Assembly (NCBI GenBank): GCA_019510465.1
Contig: JAEKKH010000154.1
Coordinates: 1 to 64,000, forward strand
DNA length: 64,000 nucleotides
Reading direction: 5' to 3'
Origin: Burkholderiales bacterium
GTDB taxonomy: Bacteria > Pseudomonadota > Gammaproteobacteria > Burkholderiales > Burkholderiaceae_C
Made by a program: the position numbers and the translations under genes
Shown here: piece after piece, positions 32,751-41,831 of the stretch
Numbering within the stretch: position 1 is the stretch's first letter
Layout of the letters: each line of letters begins with the position of its first letter
The notes under the pieces: model-generated
What the model saw: the letters and a program-made list of their open reading frames with translations, nothing else
Told to the model about the DNA's origin: nothing
Database searches by the model: none

Positions 32751-32981
32751 TCAAGCCGCGGGAGCGTCGGCTTCCTTGCAGTTGGGCGCGCAGACCGACT
32801 GGGCGCGGCCCAGCAGCTTGCGGGTCTTGAGCTGGGCACGGGGACGATGCTTGCCGCACAGGAAGCACGACATCGTGGCGGCGCCGAAAGCGCCGGTGGC
32901 TGCGAACGGGGAACCCGCGGCCTTGGAGCGATAGCGCAGGCCATCGGCGCCGAGGGTGGTCTTGACTTCTTGCTTCGACAT
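32751..32981 (-). CDS. Small Cys-containing (zinc-ribbon-like) protein
   Basis: MSCFLCGKHRPRAQLKTRKLLGRAQSVCAPNCKEA; CxxC...CxxxC; has its own terminator. Confidence 0.65.
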   Translation of the reverse strand: MSKQEVKTTLGADGLRYRSKAAGSPFAATGAFGAATMSCFLCGKHRPRAQLKTRKLLGRAQSVCAPNCKEADAPAA

Positions 32982-33190
32982 CGAGTGATGATCCTTCCGG
33001 GATAGGAACAGGGCGCGTACGCTTGGCCGGAGAGCCGCACGTCCTTCCTCGCGCCATCCGACATTCTAGCAGATAACTGTATATACCCTCAGCCAGGCGA
33101 CGCGGGGACTTCCCCGTCGTGCAAGGCGCGTGCCAGAGCTCGACAGTGCACGCCGGCCGAACGGGTCATGGCTCCCGAAGTGCGCTTCGG

Positions 33191-33595
33191 GAGGCGAGGA
33201 TCGCATCCGAGCCGATCCGAGCTCCCCCTCGGGGGGCAGCGACGGGAGGAGCGAGGGGGCCGTCATGTCGGGAAGCGAGGATCGCATCCGAGCCAACCCG
33301 AGCTCCCCCTCGGGGGGCAGCGACGGGAGGAGCGAGGGGGCCGTCATGTCGGGAGGCGAGGATCGCATCCGAGCCAACCCGAGCTCCCCCTCGGGGGGCA
33401 GCGACGGGAGGAGCGAGGGGGCCGTCATGTCGGGAGGCGAGGATCGCATCCGAGCCGATCCGAGCTCGCCCTCGGGGGGCAGCGACGGGAGGAGCGAGGG
33501 GGCCGTCATGTCGGGAGGCGAGGATCGCATCCGAGCCGATCCGAGCTCCCCCTCGGGGGGCAGCGACGGGAGGAGCGAGGGGGCTGTCAATTCTC
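33191..33595. repeat. Tandem array: five copies of an 81-bp unit
   Basis: Units begin at 33191, 33272, 33353, 33434 and 33515: GA(G/A)GCGAGGATCGCATCCGAGCC(GAT/AAC)CCGAGCTCCCCCTCGGGGGGCAGCGACGGGAGGAGCGAGGGGGCCGTCATGTCGG. The last copy runs into the paaZ stop codon. Confidence 0.97.
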
Positions 33596-35644
33596 GCGTT
33601 TCGCGACCAGGGTCAGGATGTCGTAGCTCGCCACGATCTCGCCGTCCTGGTTGGTGACCTCGACGTCCCACGCCACCACGCCCTGCCCGCGTCCATCGGC
33701 GCCGACCTTGTTGCGGTCGATCTTGCGCTTGCAGGTCAGGCGCGCGCGGATCGTGTCGCCGATGCCCACCGGCTTGACGAAGCGCAGCGTGTCGAGGCCG
33801 TAGTTCGCCAGCACCGGGCCTTCACCCGGCGACACGAACAGGCCGGCCGCGGCGGACAGCACGAAGTAGCCGTGCGCGATGCGCTTGCCGAACGGGGATG
33901 CCTTTGCGGCAATTTCGTCGAAGTGCATGTAGAAGAAATCGCCCGAGATGCCGCCGAAGGCGACGATGTCGGCGTCGGTCACGGTGCGGCGGTGCGTCAG
34001 CAGCGAGTCGCCCACGGTCAGGTCCTCGAACGCGTGGCGGAACGGATGGACGCCCGACTCGTGCACCGCCGCGCCCTTCACGTGCTCGCCGGTGACGGCG
34101 GCCAGCATCGTCGGCGACCCCTGCACCGCGGCGCGCTGCAGGTAGTGCTTGACGGCGCGGATGCCGCCCAGTTCCTCGCCGCCGCCGGCACGGCCCGGGC
34201 CGCCGTGCTTGAGCGCGGGCAGCGGCGACCCGTGGCCGGTGGATTCGCCCGCGGCGTCGCGATCGAGCACCAGGATGCGGCCATGCAGCGCCGCCAGCCG
34301 GCCGACGGCGTGCGCCGCGCGGTGCGGGTCACGCGTGACCAGCGTGCCCACCAGGCTGCCGCGCCCGCGCTCGGCGAGCGCCAGCGCCTCGTCGAACTCG
34401 TCGTAGGGCATCAGCGTGCTGACGGGTCCGAAGGCCTCGACGTCGTGCGCCGCGGACTGCATGTCGGGGCGCTCGCACAGCAACAGCGTCGGCGCGAAGA
34501 ACGCGCCCTGGTCCGTGCCGGTGCCGCGCGGCGCGAAGCCGCCCGCTTCCGGGTCATGGCCGCCGAACAGCACCGTGTTGCCCCGCGCCAGCTGCGCCAC
34601 GCGCTCGGCGACATCGCGCTGCTGGTCGCGCGAGGCGAGCGCGCCCATCGTCACGCCCTCCAGCGACGGATCGCCGACGACGACCTTGGCGAGCCGCGCC
34701 TTCAGCCGCTCGGTGACGGCCTGCAGGTGCCGGCGCGGCACGATCGCGCGCCGGATCGCGGTGCACTTCTGGCCGGCCTTGACCGTCATCTCGCGCGCCA
34801 CCTCCTTGACGAAGAGATCGAATTCCACGTCGTCGGGCGTCACGTCGTCGGCCAGCACCGCGCAGTTCAGCGAGTCGGCCTCGGCGTTGAACGGCACGCT
34901 GTGGGCGATGAGGTTGGGGCGCACGCGCAGCCTGGCGGCGGTGTCGGCCGAGCCGGTGAAGGTGACGATGTCGCGCCCGTCGACGCGATCGAGCAGGTCG
35001 CCCGTCGGCCCCACCACCAGCTGCAGTGCGCCCTCGGGCAGCAGGCCCGACTCCACGGCCAGGCGCACCATCGCCTCGGTGAGATAGCTGGTGGACGTGG
35101 CCGGCTTGACGATGCTGGGCATGCCGGCCAGGAAGGTCGGCGCGAACTTCTCGAGCGCGCCCCAGACGGGGAAGTTGAACGCGTTGATGTGCACCGCCAC
35201 GCCGCGCCGCGGCACCAGCACGTGGGTGCCGGAGAACTGGCCCTTCTTGCCCAGCGGCATCGCCGGGCCTTCGTGGATCAGGTTGCCGGACGGCAGCTCG
35301 TTGCTGCCCATGCTGGCGTACGCGAACAGCGTGCCGGCGCCGCCCTCGATGTCGATCCAGCTGTCGGCACGCGTGGCGCCGGTGTGCGCGGAGATGGCGT
35401 ACAGGTCTTCCTTGCGCTCCATCAGGAACCTGGCCAGCGCCTTCAGCCGCGCGGCGCGCTGCTGGAAGTCGAGCGCCAGCAGCGCGGGCACGCCGACGCG
35501 GCGGGCGTGGTCGACGGCTTCGCCGAAATCGATCTCGTCGGCGTGCGCGAATGCCACGGTGCGGCCGTCGACCGCGCTCGCGAGCGCCGCGCCCGCGCGC
35601 GTGCCCACGAAGCGGCCGCCGATGTAGCTCTGCAGCGGGTTCAT
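33587..35644 (-). CDS. paaZ: Oxepin-CoA hydrolase / 3-oxo-5,6-dehydrosuberyl-CoA semialdehyde dehydrogenase
   Basis: Aldehyde dehydrogenase domain plus C-terminal MaoC-like domain, 685 aa, paa context. Confidence 0.95.
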   Translation of the reverse strand: MNPLQSYIGGRFVGTRAGAALASAVDGRTVAFAHADEIDFGEAVDHARRVGVPALLALDFQQRAARLKALARFLMERKEDLYAISAHTGATRADSWIDIEGGAGTLFAYASMGSNELPSGNLIHEGPAMPLGKKGQFSGTHVLVPRRGVAVHINAFNFPVWGALEKFAPTFLAGMPSIVKPATSTSYLTEAMVRLAVESGLLPEGALQLVVGPTGDLLDRVDGRDIVTFTGSADTAARLRVRPNLIAHSVPFNAEADSLNCAVLADDVTPDDVEFDLFVKEVAREMTVKAGQKCTAIRRAIVPRRHLQAVTERLKARLAKVVVGDPSLEGVTMGALASRDQQRDVAERVAQLARGNTVLFGGHDPEAGGFAPRGTGTDQGAFFAPTLLLCERPDMQSAAHDVEAFGPVSTLMPYDEFDEALALAERGRGSLVGTLVTRDPHRAAHAVGRLAALHGRILVLDRDAAGESTGHGSPLPALKHGGPGRAGGGEELGGIRAVKHYLQRAAVQGSPTMLAAVTGEHVKGAAVHESGVHPFRHAFEDLTVGDSLLTHRRTVTDADIVAFGGISGDFFYMHFDEIAAKASPFGKRIAHGYFVLSAAAGLFVSPGEGPVLANYGLDTLRFVKPVGIGDTIRARLTCKRKIDRNKVGADGRGQGVVAWDVEVTNQDGEIVASYDILTLVAKREN

Positions 35645-35785
35645 GTCGGCTCCCCTGGCGTCGTGCGCCTTCCCTCCGGGAGGGCGCTCCCGCCCTTCGG
35701 GCGGCCGTGCGGGCTCGGTTGGCTCATGTCGATGTCCTCCAGTTGCGATGTCTTCTGCTGGAACGCCGGCCTGGGCCGCGAACCG

Positions 35786-36943
35786 TTACGGCTGGACCTT
35801 CCAGGCGCCGTTCTCGATCTTGACCATCACGCGGGCGCGCTGGTCCAGGCCCAGGTGGTCGGTCGGGCTCATGTTGAAGATGCCGTGCGCGCCGGCCACG
35901 TCCTTGGCGTTCTCGAGCGCGTCGCGCAGCGCAGCGCGGAACTCGGGCGTGCCGGGCTGTGCCTTCTTCAGCGCGACGGGCACGGCCGCGGCCATCAGCC
36001 TGCCGGCGTCCCAGGCGTGGCCGCCGAAGGTCGACACCGTGTCCTTGCCGTACATCGCCTCGTACCTGGTGACGTAGTCGATGGCGGAGTTGCGCACCGG
36101 GTTCGATGCCGGCAGCTGCCTGGCCACCAGCACCGGGCCCGCGGGCAGGTAGGTGCCTTCGACGTTCTTGCCGCCCACGCGCAGGAAGTCGGCGTTGGCC
36201 ACGCCGTGGGTCTGGTAGATCAGGCCCGTGTAGCCGCGCTCCTTGAGCGTGATCTGCGGCAGCGCGGCCGGCGTGCCGGAGCCGCCGACCAGGATCGCGT
36301 CGGGCTTGGCGGCCTGCAGCTTGAGCACCTGCGCCGTGACCGACGAGTCGTTGCGCGCGAAGCGCTCGTTGGCGACGACCGTGATGCCCTTGAGCGCCGC
36401 CGCCTTGGAGAACTCGTTGTACCAGCCCTCGCCGTAGGCGTCGGCAAAGCCGATGTAGCCCACCGTCTTGACGCCGTGGTCCTTCATGTGGGATGCGATC
36501 GCCAGCGACATCATGATGTCGTTCTGCGGCGTCTTGAACACCCACCTGCGCTTGGCGTCCACGGGGTCGACGATCTTGGCCGACGCGGCCATCGAGATCA
36601 TCGGCACCTGCGCCTCGGAGACGACGTCGATCATCGCCAGCGAGTTGGGCGTGACGGTCGAGCCCAGGATGACGTCGACCTTGTCCTCGGTGATCAGCTT
36701 GCGCGTGTTGCTGACGGCCTTGGTGGTGTCGGAACCGTCGTCCAGCACGATGTAGTGCACCTTCTGGCCGGCGATCTCCTGCGGCATCAGCGCGATCGTG
36801 TTCTTCTCCGGGATGCCCAGCGACGCGGCCGGGCCGGTGGCCGACACCGTGACGCCGACGTTGATGTCGGCCAGCGCGGCCCCGGCGGCCAGCGCGAGCA
36901 CGGCGGCCACGAGGGCCCGGAACGGGAAGCGGTTCTTGTTCAT
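35786..36943 (-). CDS. Branched-chain amino acid / aromatic ABC transporter substrate-binding protein
   Basis: Signal peptide, then DINVGVTVSATGPAASLGIPEKNTIALMPQEIAGQKV...; Peripla_BP_6-like. Confidence 0.9.
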   Translation of the reverse strand: MNKNRFPFRALVAAVLALAAGAALADINVGVTVSATGPAASLGIPEKNTIALMPQEIAGQKVHYIVLDDGSDTTKAVSNTRKLITEDKVDVILGSTVTPNSLAMIDVVSEAQVPMISMAASAKIVDPVDAKRRWVFKTPQNDIMMSLAIASHMKDHGVKTVGYIGFADAYGEGWYNEFSKAAALKGITVVANERFARNDSSVTAQVLKLQAAKPDAILVGGSGTPAALPQITLKERGYTGLIYQTHGVANADFLRVGGKNVEGTYLPAGPVLVARQLPASNPVRNSAIDYVTRYEAMYGKDTVSTFGGHAWDAGRLMAAAVPVALKKAQPGTPEFRAALRDALENAKDVAGAHGIFNMSPTDHLGLDQRARVMVKIENGAWKVQP

Positions 36944-36969
36944 CTCGATCGTCTCCATCAATCAGCTTG

Positions 36970-37620
36970 TCAGTCGGTGAGGGAAGGTACAGCGGCATCC
37001 CGGCGCGCCGCGCCGCGGGGCTTGCGCACCGCGGCCAGGCCGCCGAAGAACAGGTCGGCCACGAGCGGCGCCATCTGCTCGTGGGTGAGGCTGCCATCGG
37101 GGCGCAGCCACGTGAACATCCAGTTGATCATGCCGAACAGCAGCATCGCCAGCGGCCGGTCGAGCTCGTTGCGCGCGAGGTTCGGGCGCACGGCCGCGAT
37201 GGCGTCGGCGAAGGCGGCCACGACGCGGCGCTGCGGCTCCTGCACGCGGGCGCGCTCGTCGGGCTCGAGGAAGCGCACGTCCTCGGTCAGCACGCGGTGC
37301 TCGTTCTGCGCGTCGGCGTATTCGCGCACGAAGCGCAGGATCAGGGCGCGCAGCCGCGTGTCGGCGTCGGCCTCGCGCGTCTCCTGCAGCACCTCGGCGA
37401 CGAACTGCTCCAGCCGCGCGACGTGGCCCGCGGTGATCTGGAACAGCAGCTCGCGCTTGTCGCGCCAGTAGTGGTAGAGGCCGGCCTTGGACACGCCGCA
37501 GGCCGCGGCGATGTCGTTCATGGACGTGGCGGTGTAGCCCTGCTCCGCGAACAGCTTGGCCGCCTGCGCGAGGATGGTGTCGCGCTGGTCGTCGTAGGTG
37601 GCGGAGCGGGTGCGGGCCAT
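36970..37620 (-). CDS. paaR: TetR/AcrR family regulator, probable PaaR
   Basis: AKLFAEQGYTATSMNDIAAACGVSKAGLYHYWRDKRELL; located in the paa cluster. Confidence 0.85.
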   Translation of the reverse strand: MARTRSATYDDQRDTILAQAAKLFAEQGYTATSMNDIAAACGVSKAGLYHYWRDKRELLFQITAGHVARLEQFVAEVLQETREADADTRLRALILRFVREYADAQNEHRVLTEDVRFLEPDERARVQEPQRRVVAAFADAIAAVRPNLARNELDRPLAMLLFGMINWMFTWLRPDGSLTHEQMAPLVADLFFGGLAAVRKPRGAARRDAAVPSLTD

Positions 37621-37665
37621 CAGTGCTGCGATTGGAAGTTCGTCTGCACGCGAGCGCAGAGGCGA

Positions 37666-37848
37666 GGGGTCTGGCATCTCCTTCGTCCGCGCCGCGCGGT
37701 CGGCGAAGGCCGGGAGCTCGGCCGCGGACGGAGGCAATGCCTGACCCCGCGTTCCTGCGAAACCGGGGTCGGGCATTGCCTCGAATCGCGGCGAAGCTGC
37801 CGATTGTCATGCAACCGGGCAGCGCGATCCGAGGAGATGCCAGATCCC
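37666..37848. repeat. Nested inverted repeats between paaR and paaE
   Basis: Outer arms GGGGTCTGGCATCTCCT / AGGAGATGCCAGATCCC (16/17); inner arms GGCAATGCCTGACCCCG / CGGGGTCGGGCATTGCC (16/17). Confidence 0.85.
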
Positions 37849-37891
37849 TTGCATGGCAGCGCGCGGACGACGGTCGGAGGCATGCCGTTCT

Positions 37892-38992
37892 TCAGCGGTG
37901 GTCGAACGAGATCTTCACCTCGGCCGTCGTCGGGTGCGCCTGGCAGGTCAGGATGAAGCCGGCGTCGAGGTCGCGCTTCTCGAGCGCGTAGTTGCGCGTC
38001 ATGCGCACCTCGCCGGAATCGAGGTGCGCGCGGCAGGTGCCGCACACGCCCGACTTGCAGGAGTACGGCACGTCGAGGCCGGCGTGGGCGCAGGCGTCGA
38101 GCAGGTTGTTGTCGGCCTCGTGGAACTCGATCTGGTGCGTGACGCCGTCGCGCACGACGGTGAGCTGCGCGTCGGCCGCGTCGCCCGGCGCCGGGGCCGG
38201 CACCGGCGCGGCCTGCGCGCCGAAGCCCGTGTCGGCGGGGATCGGCACGCCGAAGCGCTCGATGTGGATGCGGTCGGCCGCGACGCCCGCGGCCAGCAAC
38301 GCGGCCTCGGCCTCGTCGTTCATCATGAACGGGCCGCAGACGAAGGCGTGGTCGATGTGGTCGGCCCTGATCAGCCCCTGCAGGAACTCGCCCAGCTTCG
38401 CGCGGTCGAGGACGCCCTGGTTCAGCGGCGAATCCACGCGCTCCTCGGAGAACACGTGGTGCAGCGATACCCGGGTGACGTACCGGTTCTTCAGGTCTTC
38501 CAGTTCTTCCCTGAACATCGTCGACGCCGCGCGGCGGTTGCCGTAGACCAGCGTCACGCGGCTGCCCGGCTCGTTGGCGAGCACGGTGCGCATGATGGAG
38601 ATCATCGGCGTGATGCCGCTGCCGCCGGCCACGCACAGGTAGTTGCGGTGCACGCTCGCGTCGATGGGCACGAAGAAGCGGCCCTGCGGGGGCATGACGT
38701 CGATGGTGTCGCCGGCGCGCAGGTTCTCGGCCAGCCAGTTCGAGAAGCGCCCTCCGCGCACGCGCCGCACGCCCACGCGGAGCTCGCCGTCGTCGATGCC
38801 CGCGCAGATCGAGTACGAGCGGCGCACCTCCTCGCCCGCGATGCGCTGGCGCAGCGTCAGGTACTGGCCCTGCGTGAAGCGGAAGCGGTCGCCGAGCTCC
38901 TCGGGGATGTCGAACGAGACGACCATCGCCTCGTCGGTCTCGGGGCGCACGCAGCGCACCTTCAGCGGATGGAAATGGGTGTCGACGGCCAT
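37892..38992 (-). CDS. paaE: 1,2-phenylacetyl-CoA epoxidase reductase subunit
   Basis: FAD/NAD reductase plus C-terminal 2Fe-2S ferredoxin (CKSGVCGTCRAHLDSG). Confidence 0.95.
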   Translation of the reverse strand: MAVDTHFHPLKVRCVRPETDEAMVVSFDIPEELGDRFRFTQGQYLTLRQRIAGEEVRRSYSICAGIDDGELRVGVRRVRGGRFSNWLAENLRAGDTIDVMPPQGRFFVPIDASVHRNYLCVAGGSGITPMISIMRTVLANEPGSRVTLVYGNRRAASTMFREELEDLKNRYVTRVSLHHVFSEERVDSPLNQGVLDRAKLGEFLQGLIRADHIDHAFVCGPFMMNDEAEAALLAAGVAADRIHIERFGVPIPADTGFGAQAAPVPAPAPGDAADAQLTVVRDGVTHQIEFHEADNNLLDACAHAGLDVPYSCKSGVCGTCRAHLDSGEVRMTRNYALEKRDLDAGFILTCQAHPTTAEVKISFDHR

Positions 38993-38995
38993 GGC

Positions 38996-39589
38996 TCAGA
39001 GGGGTTTGAAATGCTCGAAGGGCTCGCGGCAGGCGAGGCAGCGGTACAGCGACTTGCAGGCGGTCGAGCCGAAGGCCGACAAGCGCTCGGTCCGCGCGCT
39101 GCCGCAGCGCGGGCAGGCGACATCGCGCGCCATGAGCCGGATGCGATGGACGGCCCCCTCGCTCCTCCCGTCGCTGCCCCCGGGGGGAGAGCTCGCCGGT
39201 CCTCGGGTGCGACCCCCGGACGGCGAATCGGAGGCGCAGGCGCCCGGCGGCGCGATGCCGTAGGCGCGCAGCTTCTCGCGGCCTTCCGGCGTGATCCAGT
39301 CGGTCGTCCAGGCGGGCGCGCGCCGCTGCGTCACGCGCGCGGGCCCGAGGCCGGCGTCGTCGATGGCGGCGGCGATGGCCTGTTCGATGACCTCGGTCGC
39401 GGGGCAGCCGGAGTAGGTCGGCGTCACGAGCACCTCGAGCCCGTCGTCATGCTCGATCACGCCGCGCACGATGCCGAGGTCGGTGACGGAGATCGCCGGC
39501 ACCTCGGGGTCGAGCACGCCGTGCAGCACCTCCCACGCCCGCGCGACGCGTGCGGAGGAGGGCCCGGGCGCCGCCATCGCACTCACCAT
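38996..39589 (-). CDS. paaD: 1,2-phenylacetyl-CoA epoxidase subunit PaaD, with repeat-derived linker insertion
   Basis: DPEVPAISVTDLGIVR...TPTYSGCPATEVIEQAI...APAWTTDWITPEGREKLRAYGIAPP...CPRCGSARTERLSAFGSTACKSLYRCLACREPFEHFKPL. Confidence 0.95.
   Translation of the reverse strand: MVSAMAAPGPSSARVARAWEVLHGVLDPEVPAISVTDLGIVRGVIEHDDGLEVLVTPTYSGCPATEVIEQAIAAAIDDAGLGPARVTQRRAPAWTTDWITPEGREKLRAYGIAPPGACASDSPSGGRTRGPASSPPGGSDGRSEGAVHRIRLMARDVACPRCGSARTERLSAFGSTACKSLYRCLACREPFEHFKPL
39131..39237. repeat. Dispersed GC-rich repeat copy inside paaD
   Basis: 33-nt identity (39149-39181) to the 81-bp tandem unit: GGGGGCAGCGACGGGAGGAGCGAGGGGGCCGTC on the minus strand, plus weaker flanking similarity. Confidence 0.88.
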
Positions 39590-40425
39590 TGCCCGCCCGG
39601 GAACGAGCGCTGCAGCGCCTGCATCTCGGCCAGCAGGTAGCCCATGTGCTCGCTGTGCACGCCGCGCGAGCCGGTGGAGCGGAACGCGCCCGAGGCCGGG
39701 ATCTTCAGGCCGGCGTCGGCGAACACCGGCTCGACGATGGCCTGCCAGCCCACGCGCAGCGCCGCGCGCACCGGGCCGAGGCCGGACTCGGCCGCGGCGG
39801 TGTCGACGGCATCGGTCTCGAACAGCTCCGCGGTGTAGGGCCAGAGGCGATCGACCGCCTGGCGCATGCGGCGCGTCGAATCCTCGCTGCCGTCGCCCAG
39901 GCGCACCACCCAGTCGCCCGCGTGGGCCACGTGGTAGCGCGATTCCTTGACGGCCTTGCCGGCGATGGCGGCGACCTCGGCGTCGCCCGACTGCGCGAGC
40001 TTGGCCCACGACACGTGCATCCAGGCGGACAGCAGGAAGTTGCGCAGGACGGCGTCGGCGAAGTCGCGGCCCGCGCGGCGGCCCGGCAGCTCGGCGATCG
40101 TGAAGTTGAAGAAGGCGCGTTCATCGCGCAGGAACGCGAGCTGGTCCTCGTCGAAGCCGGTCTGGCGGCCCACGTGCGTCAGCAGCGCGCGCGCCTGGCC
40201 CACGAGGTCGAGCGCGAGGTTGGTCAGCGCGATGTCCTCTTCGAGGATCGGCGCATGGCCGCTCCATTCGGCCAGGCGCTGCGCGTGGATCAGGCAGCTG
40301 TCGCCGATGCGCATCAGGTAGGTCTGCTGCGGCGTCGGCGCGAACCGGATGGACTCGGTCGTCGCCGAGGCGGCCGCGGCGCTGGGACTCGCGCTCGTCG
40401 GCAAGGGGGCGAAGGAGGTGCTCAT
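39583..40425 (-). CDS. paaC: 1,2-phenylacetyl-CoA epoxidase subunit PaaC
   Basis: YLMRIGDSCLIHAQRLAEWSGHAPILEEDIALTNLALDLVGQARALL... Confidence 0.95.
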   Translation of the reverse strand: MSTSFAPLPTSASPSAAAASATTESIRFAPTPQQTYLMRIGDSCLIHAQRLAEWSGHAPILEEDIALTNLALDLVGQARALLTHVGRQTGFDEDQLAFLRDERAFFNFTIAELPGRRAGRDFADAVLRNFLLSAWMHVSWAKLAQSGDAEVAAIAGKAVKESRYHVAHAGDWVVRLGDGSEDSTRRMRQAVDRLWPYTAELFETDAVDTAAAESGLGPVRAALRVGWQAIVEPVFADAGLKIPASGAFRSTGSRGVHSEHMGYLLAEMQALQRSFPGGQW

Positions 40426-40433
40426 GGCGTCGC

Positions 40434-40769
40434 TCACATGTGGCCGACTTCGGGCGGCAGCTCGTAGAAGGTCGGATGGCGGTAGACCTTGTCCTCCATC
40501 GGATCGAACAGCATCGCCTTGTCGGCCGGGTCGGACGCGACGATCTGGTCGGAGCGCACGACCCACACGCTGATGCCTTCCTGGCGGCGGGTGTAGACCT
40601 CGCGCGCCAGCTGCAGCGCCATCTTCGAGTCGGCGGCGTGCAGGCTGCCGCAGTGCTTGTGGTCGAGGCCGGCCTTGGGGCGCAGGAACACCTCCCACAG
40701 CGGCCACTCATGGGCCTGGACCTTGGCGTTGGCGTTGGCGTTGGCGAGATCGGTGGCGGATGCGGTCAT
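40434..40769 (-). CDS. paaB: 1,2-phenylacetyl-CoA epoxidase subunit PaaB
   Basis: EWPLWEVFLRPKAGLDHKHCGSLHAADSKMALQLAREVYTRRQEGISVWVV. Confidence 0.95.
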   Translation of the reverse strand: MTASATDLANANANAKVQAHEWPLWEVFLRPKAGLDHKHCGSLHAADSKMALQLAREVYTRRQEGISVWVVRSDQIVASDPADKAMLFDPMEDKVYRHPTFYELPPEVGHM

Positions 40770-40797
40770 GTCGTTGCTCTCTTCGATGTTCGTGTGA

Positions 40798-41805
40798 TCA
40801 GGCCGCGGCCTTCTCGTTGCGGGCGGCCAGCTTGCGGGCGTGGGCGAGGGCCGCCTCGCGCACCCACTCGCCGTCGTTCCAGGCGTCCACGCGCTCGGCC
40901 AGGCGTTCCTTGTTGCACGGGCCGTCGCCGCCGACGACCTGCCAGAACTCCGTCCAGTCGATGGCGCCGAAGTCGTAGGCGCCGCGCGCCTCGTTCCACT
41001 TCAGGTCGGGGTCGGGCAGCGACACGCCGAGGATCCTGGCCTGTTCGACGGTGGCGTTGACGAACTTCTGGCGCAGCTCGTCGTTGGTGAGCCGCTTGAT
41101 GCCCCAGCGCATCGACTGCGCCGTGTTGGGCGACTGGTCGTCCGGCGGGCCGAACATCATCAGGCTGGGCCACCACCAGCGGTTGGTGGCGTCCTGCACC
41201 ATCGCGCGCTGCGCATCGGTGCCCCTCTGCATCATCGTCAGCAGCGCGTCGTAGCCCTGGCGCTGGTGGAACGACTCCTCGCGGCAGATGCGCACCATCG
41301 CGCGGGCATACGGCGCATACGAGCAGCGGCACAGCGGGATCTGGTTCATGATGGCCGCGCCGTCCACCAGCCAGCCGATCACGCCGACGTCGGCCCAGGT
41401 GAGCGTCGGGTAGTTGAAGATCGACGAGTACTTGGCCTTGCCGGTGTGCAGCGCATCGAGCATCTGGTCGCGCGAGGTGCCGAGCGTCTCGCCGGCCGCG
41501 TACAGGTACAGGCCGTGGCCGGCCTCGTCCTGCACCTTGGCCAGGAGGATCGCCTTGCGCTTGAGCGTCGGCGCGCGCGTGATCCAGTTGCCTTCGGGCA
41601 GCATGCCCACGATCTCGGAGTGCGCGTGCTGGCTGATCTGGCGCACCAGCGTCTTGCGGTAGTGCTCGGGCATCCAGTCCTTGGCCTCGATGAAGCCCTC
41701 GTCGTCGAGCGCCGCCTCGAAGGCCTGCTCGGCGACGACCTCGTCCGCATTGCGGATGGCGACGCGCTCTTCCTTGGGCGCGGTGTCCATGGCTTGGGTG
41801 TACAT
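40798..41805 (-). CDS. paaA: 1,2-phenylacetyl-CoA epoxidase catalytic subunit PaaA
   Basis: Diiron oxygenase subunit; [42 protein letters not shown]. Confidence 0.96.
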   Translation of the reverse strand: MYTQAMDTAPKEERVAIRNADEVVAEQAFEAALDDEGFIEAKDWMPEHYRKTLVRQISQHAHSEIVGMLPEGNWITRAPTLKRKAILLAKVQDEAGHGLYLYAAGETLGTSRDQMLDALHTGKAKYSSIFNYPTLTWADVGVIGWLVDGAAIMNQIPLCRCSYAPYARAMVRICREESFHQRQGYDALLTMMQRGTDAQRAMVQDATNRWWWPSLMMFGPPDDQSPNTAQSMRWGIKRLTNDELRQKFVNATVEQARILGVSLPDPDLKWNEARGAYDFGAIDWTEFWQVVGGDGPCNKERLAERVDAWNDGEWVREAALAHARKLAARNEKAAA

Positions 41806-41831
41806 GTCGTACTCCTTCTCGATTCGTGCTG

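Noticed and set aside
33077-33092. LexA/SOS box-like CTGTATATACCCTCAG
   Set aside because: One consensus half-site position mismatches, and there is no DNA-repair gene downstream; too weak to claim.
33191-33595. Possible CRISPR array
   Set aside because: The 81-bp units are contiguous with no unique spacers and no cas genes are present.
33130-33657. Repeat-containing proteins predicted across the 81-bp array on both strands
   Set aside because: The period is a multiple of 3, so frames stay open by arithmetic; no RBS or non-repeat coding signal supports translation.
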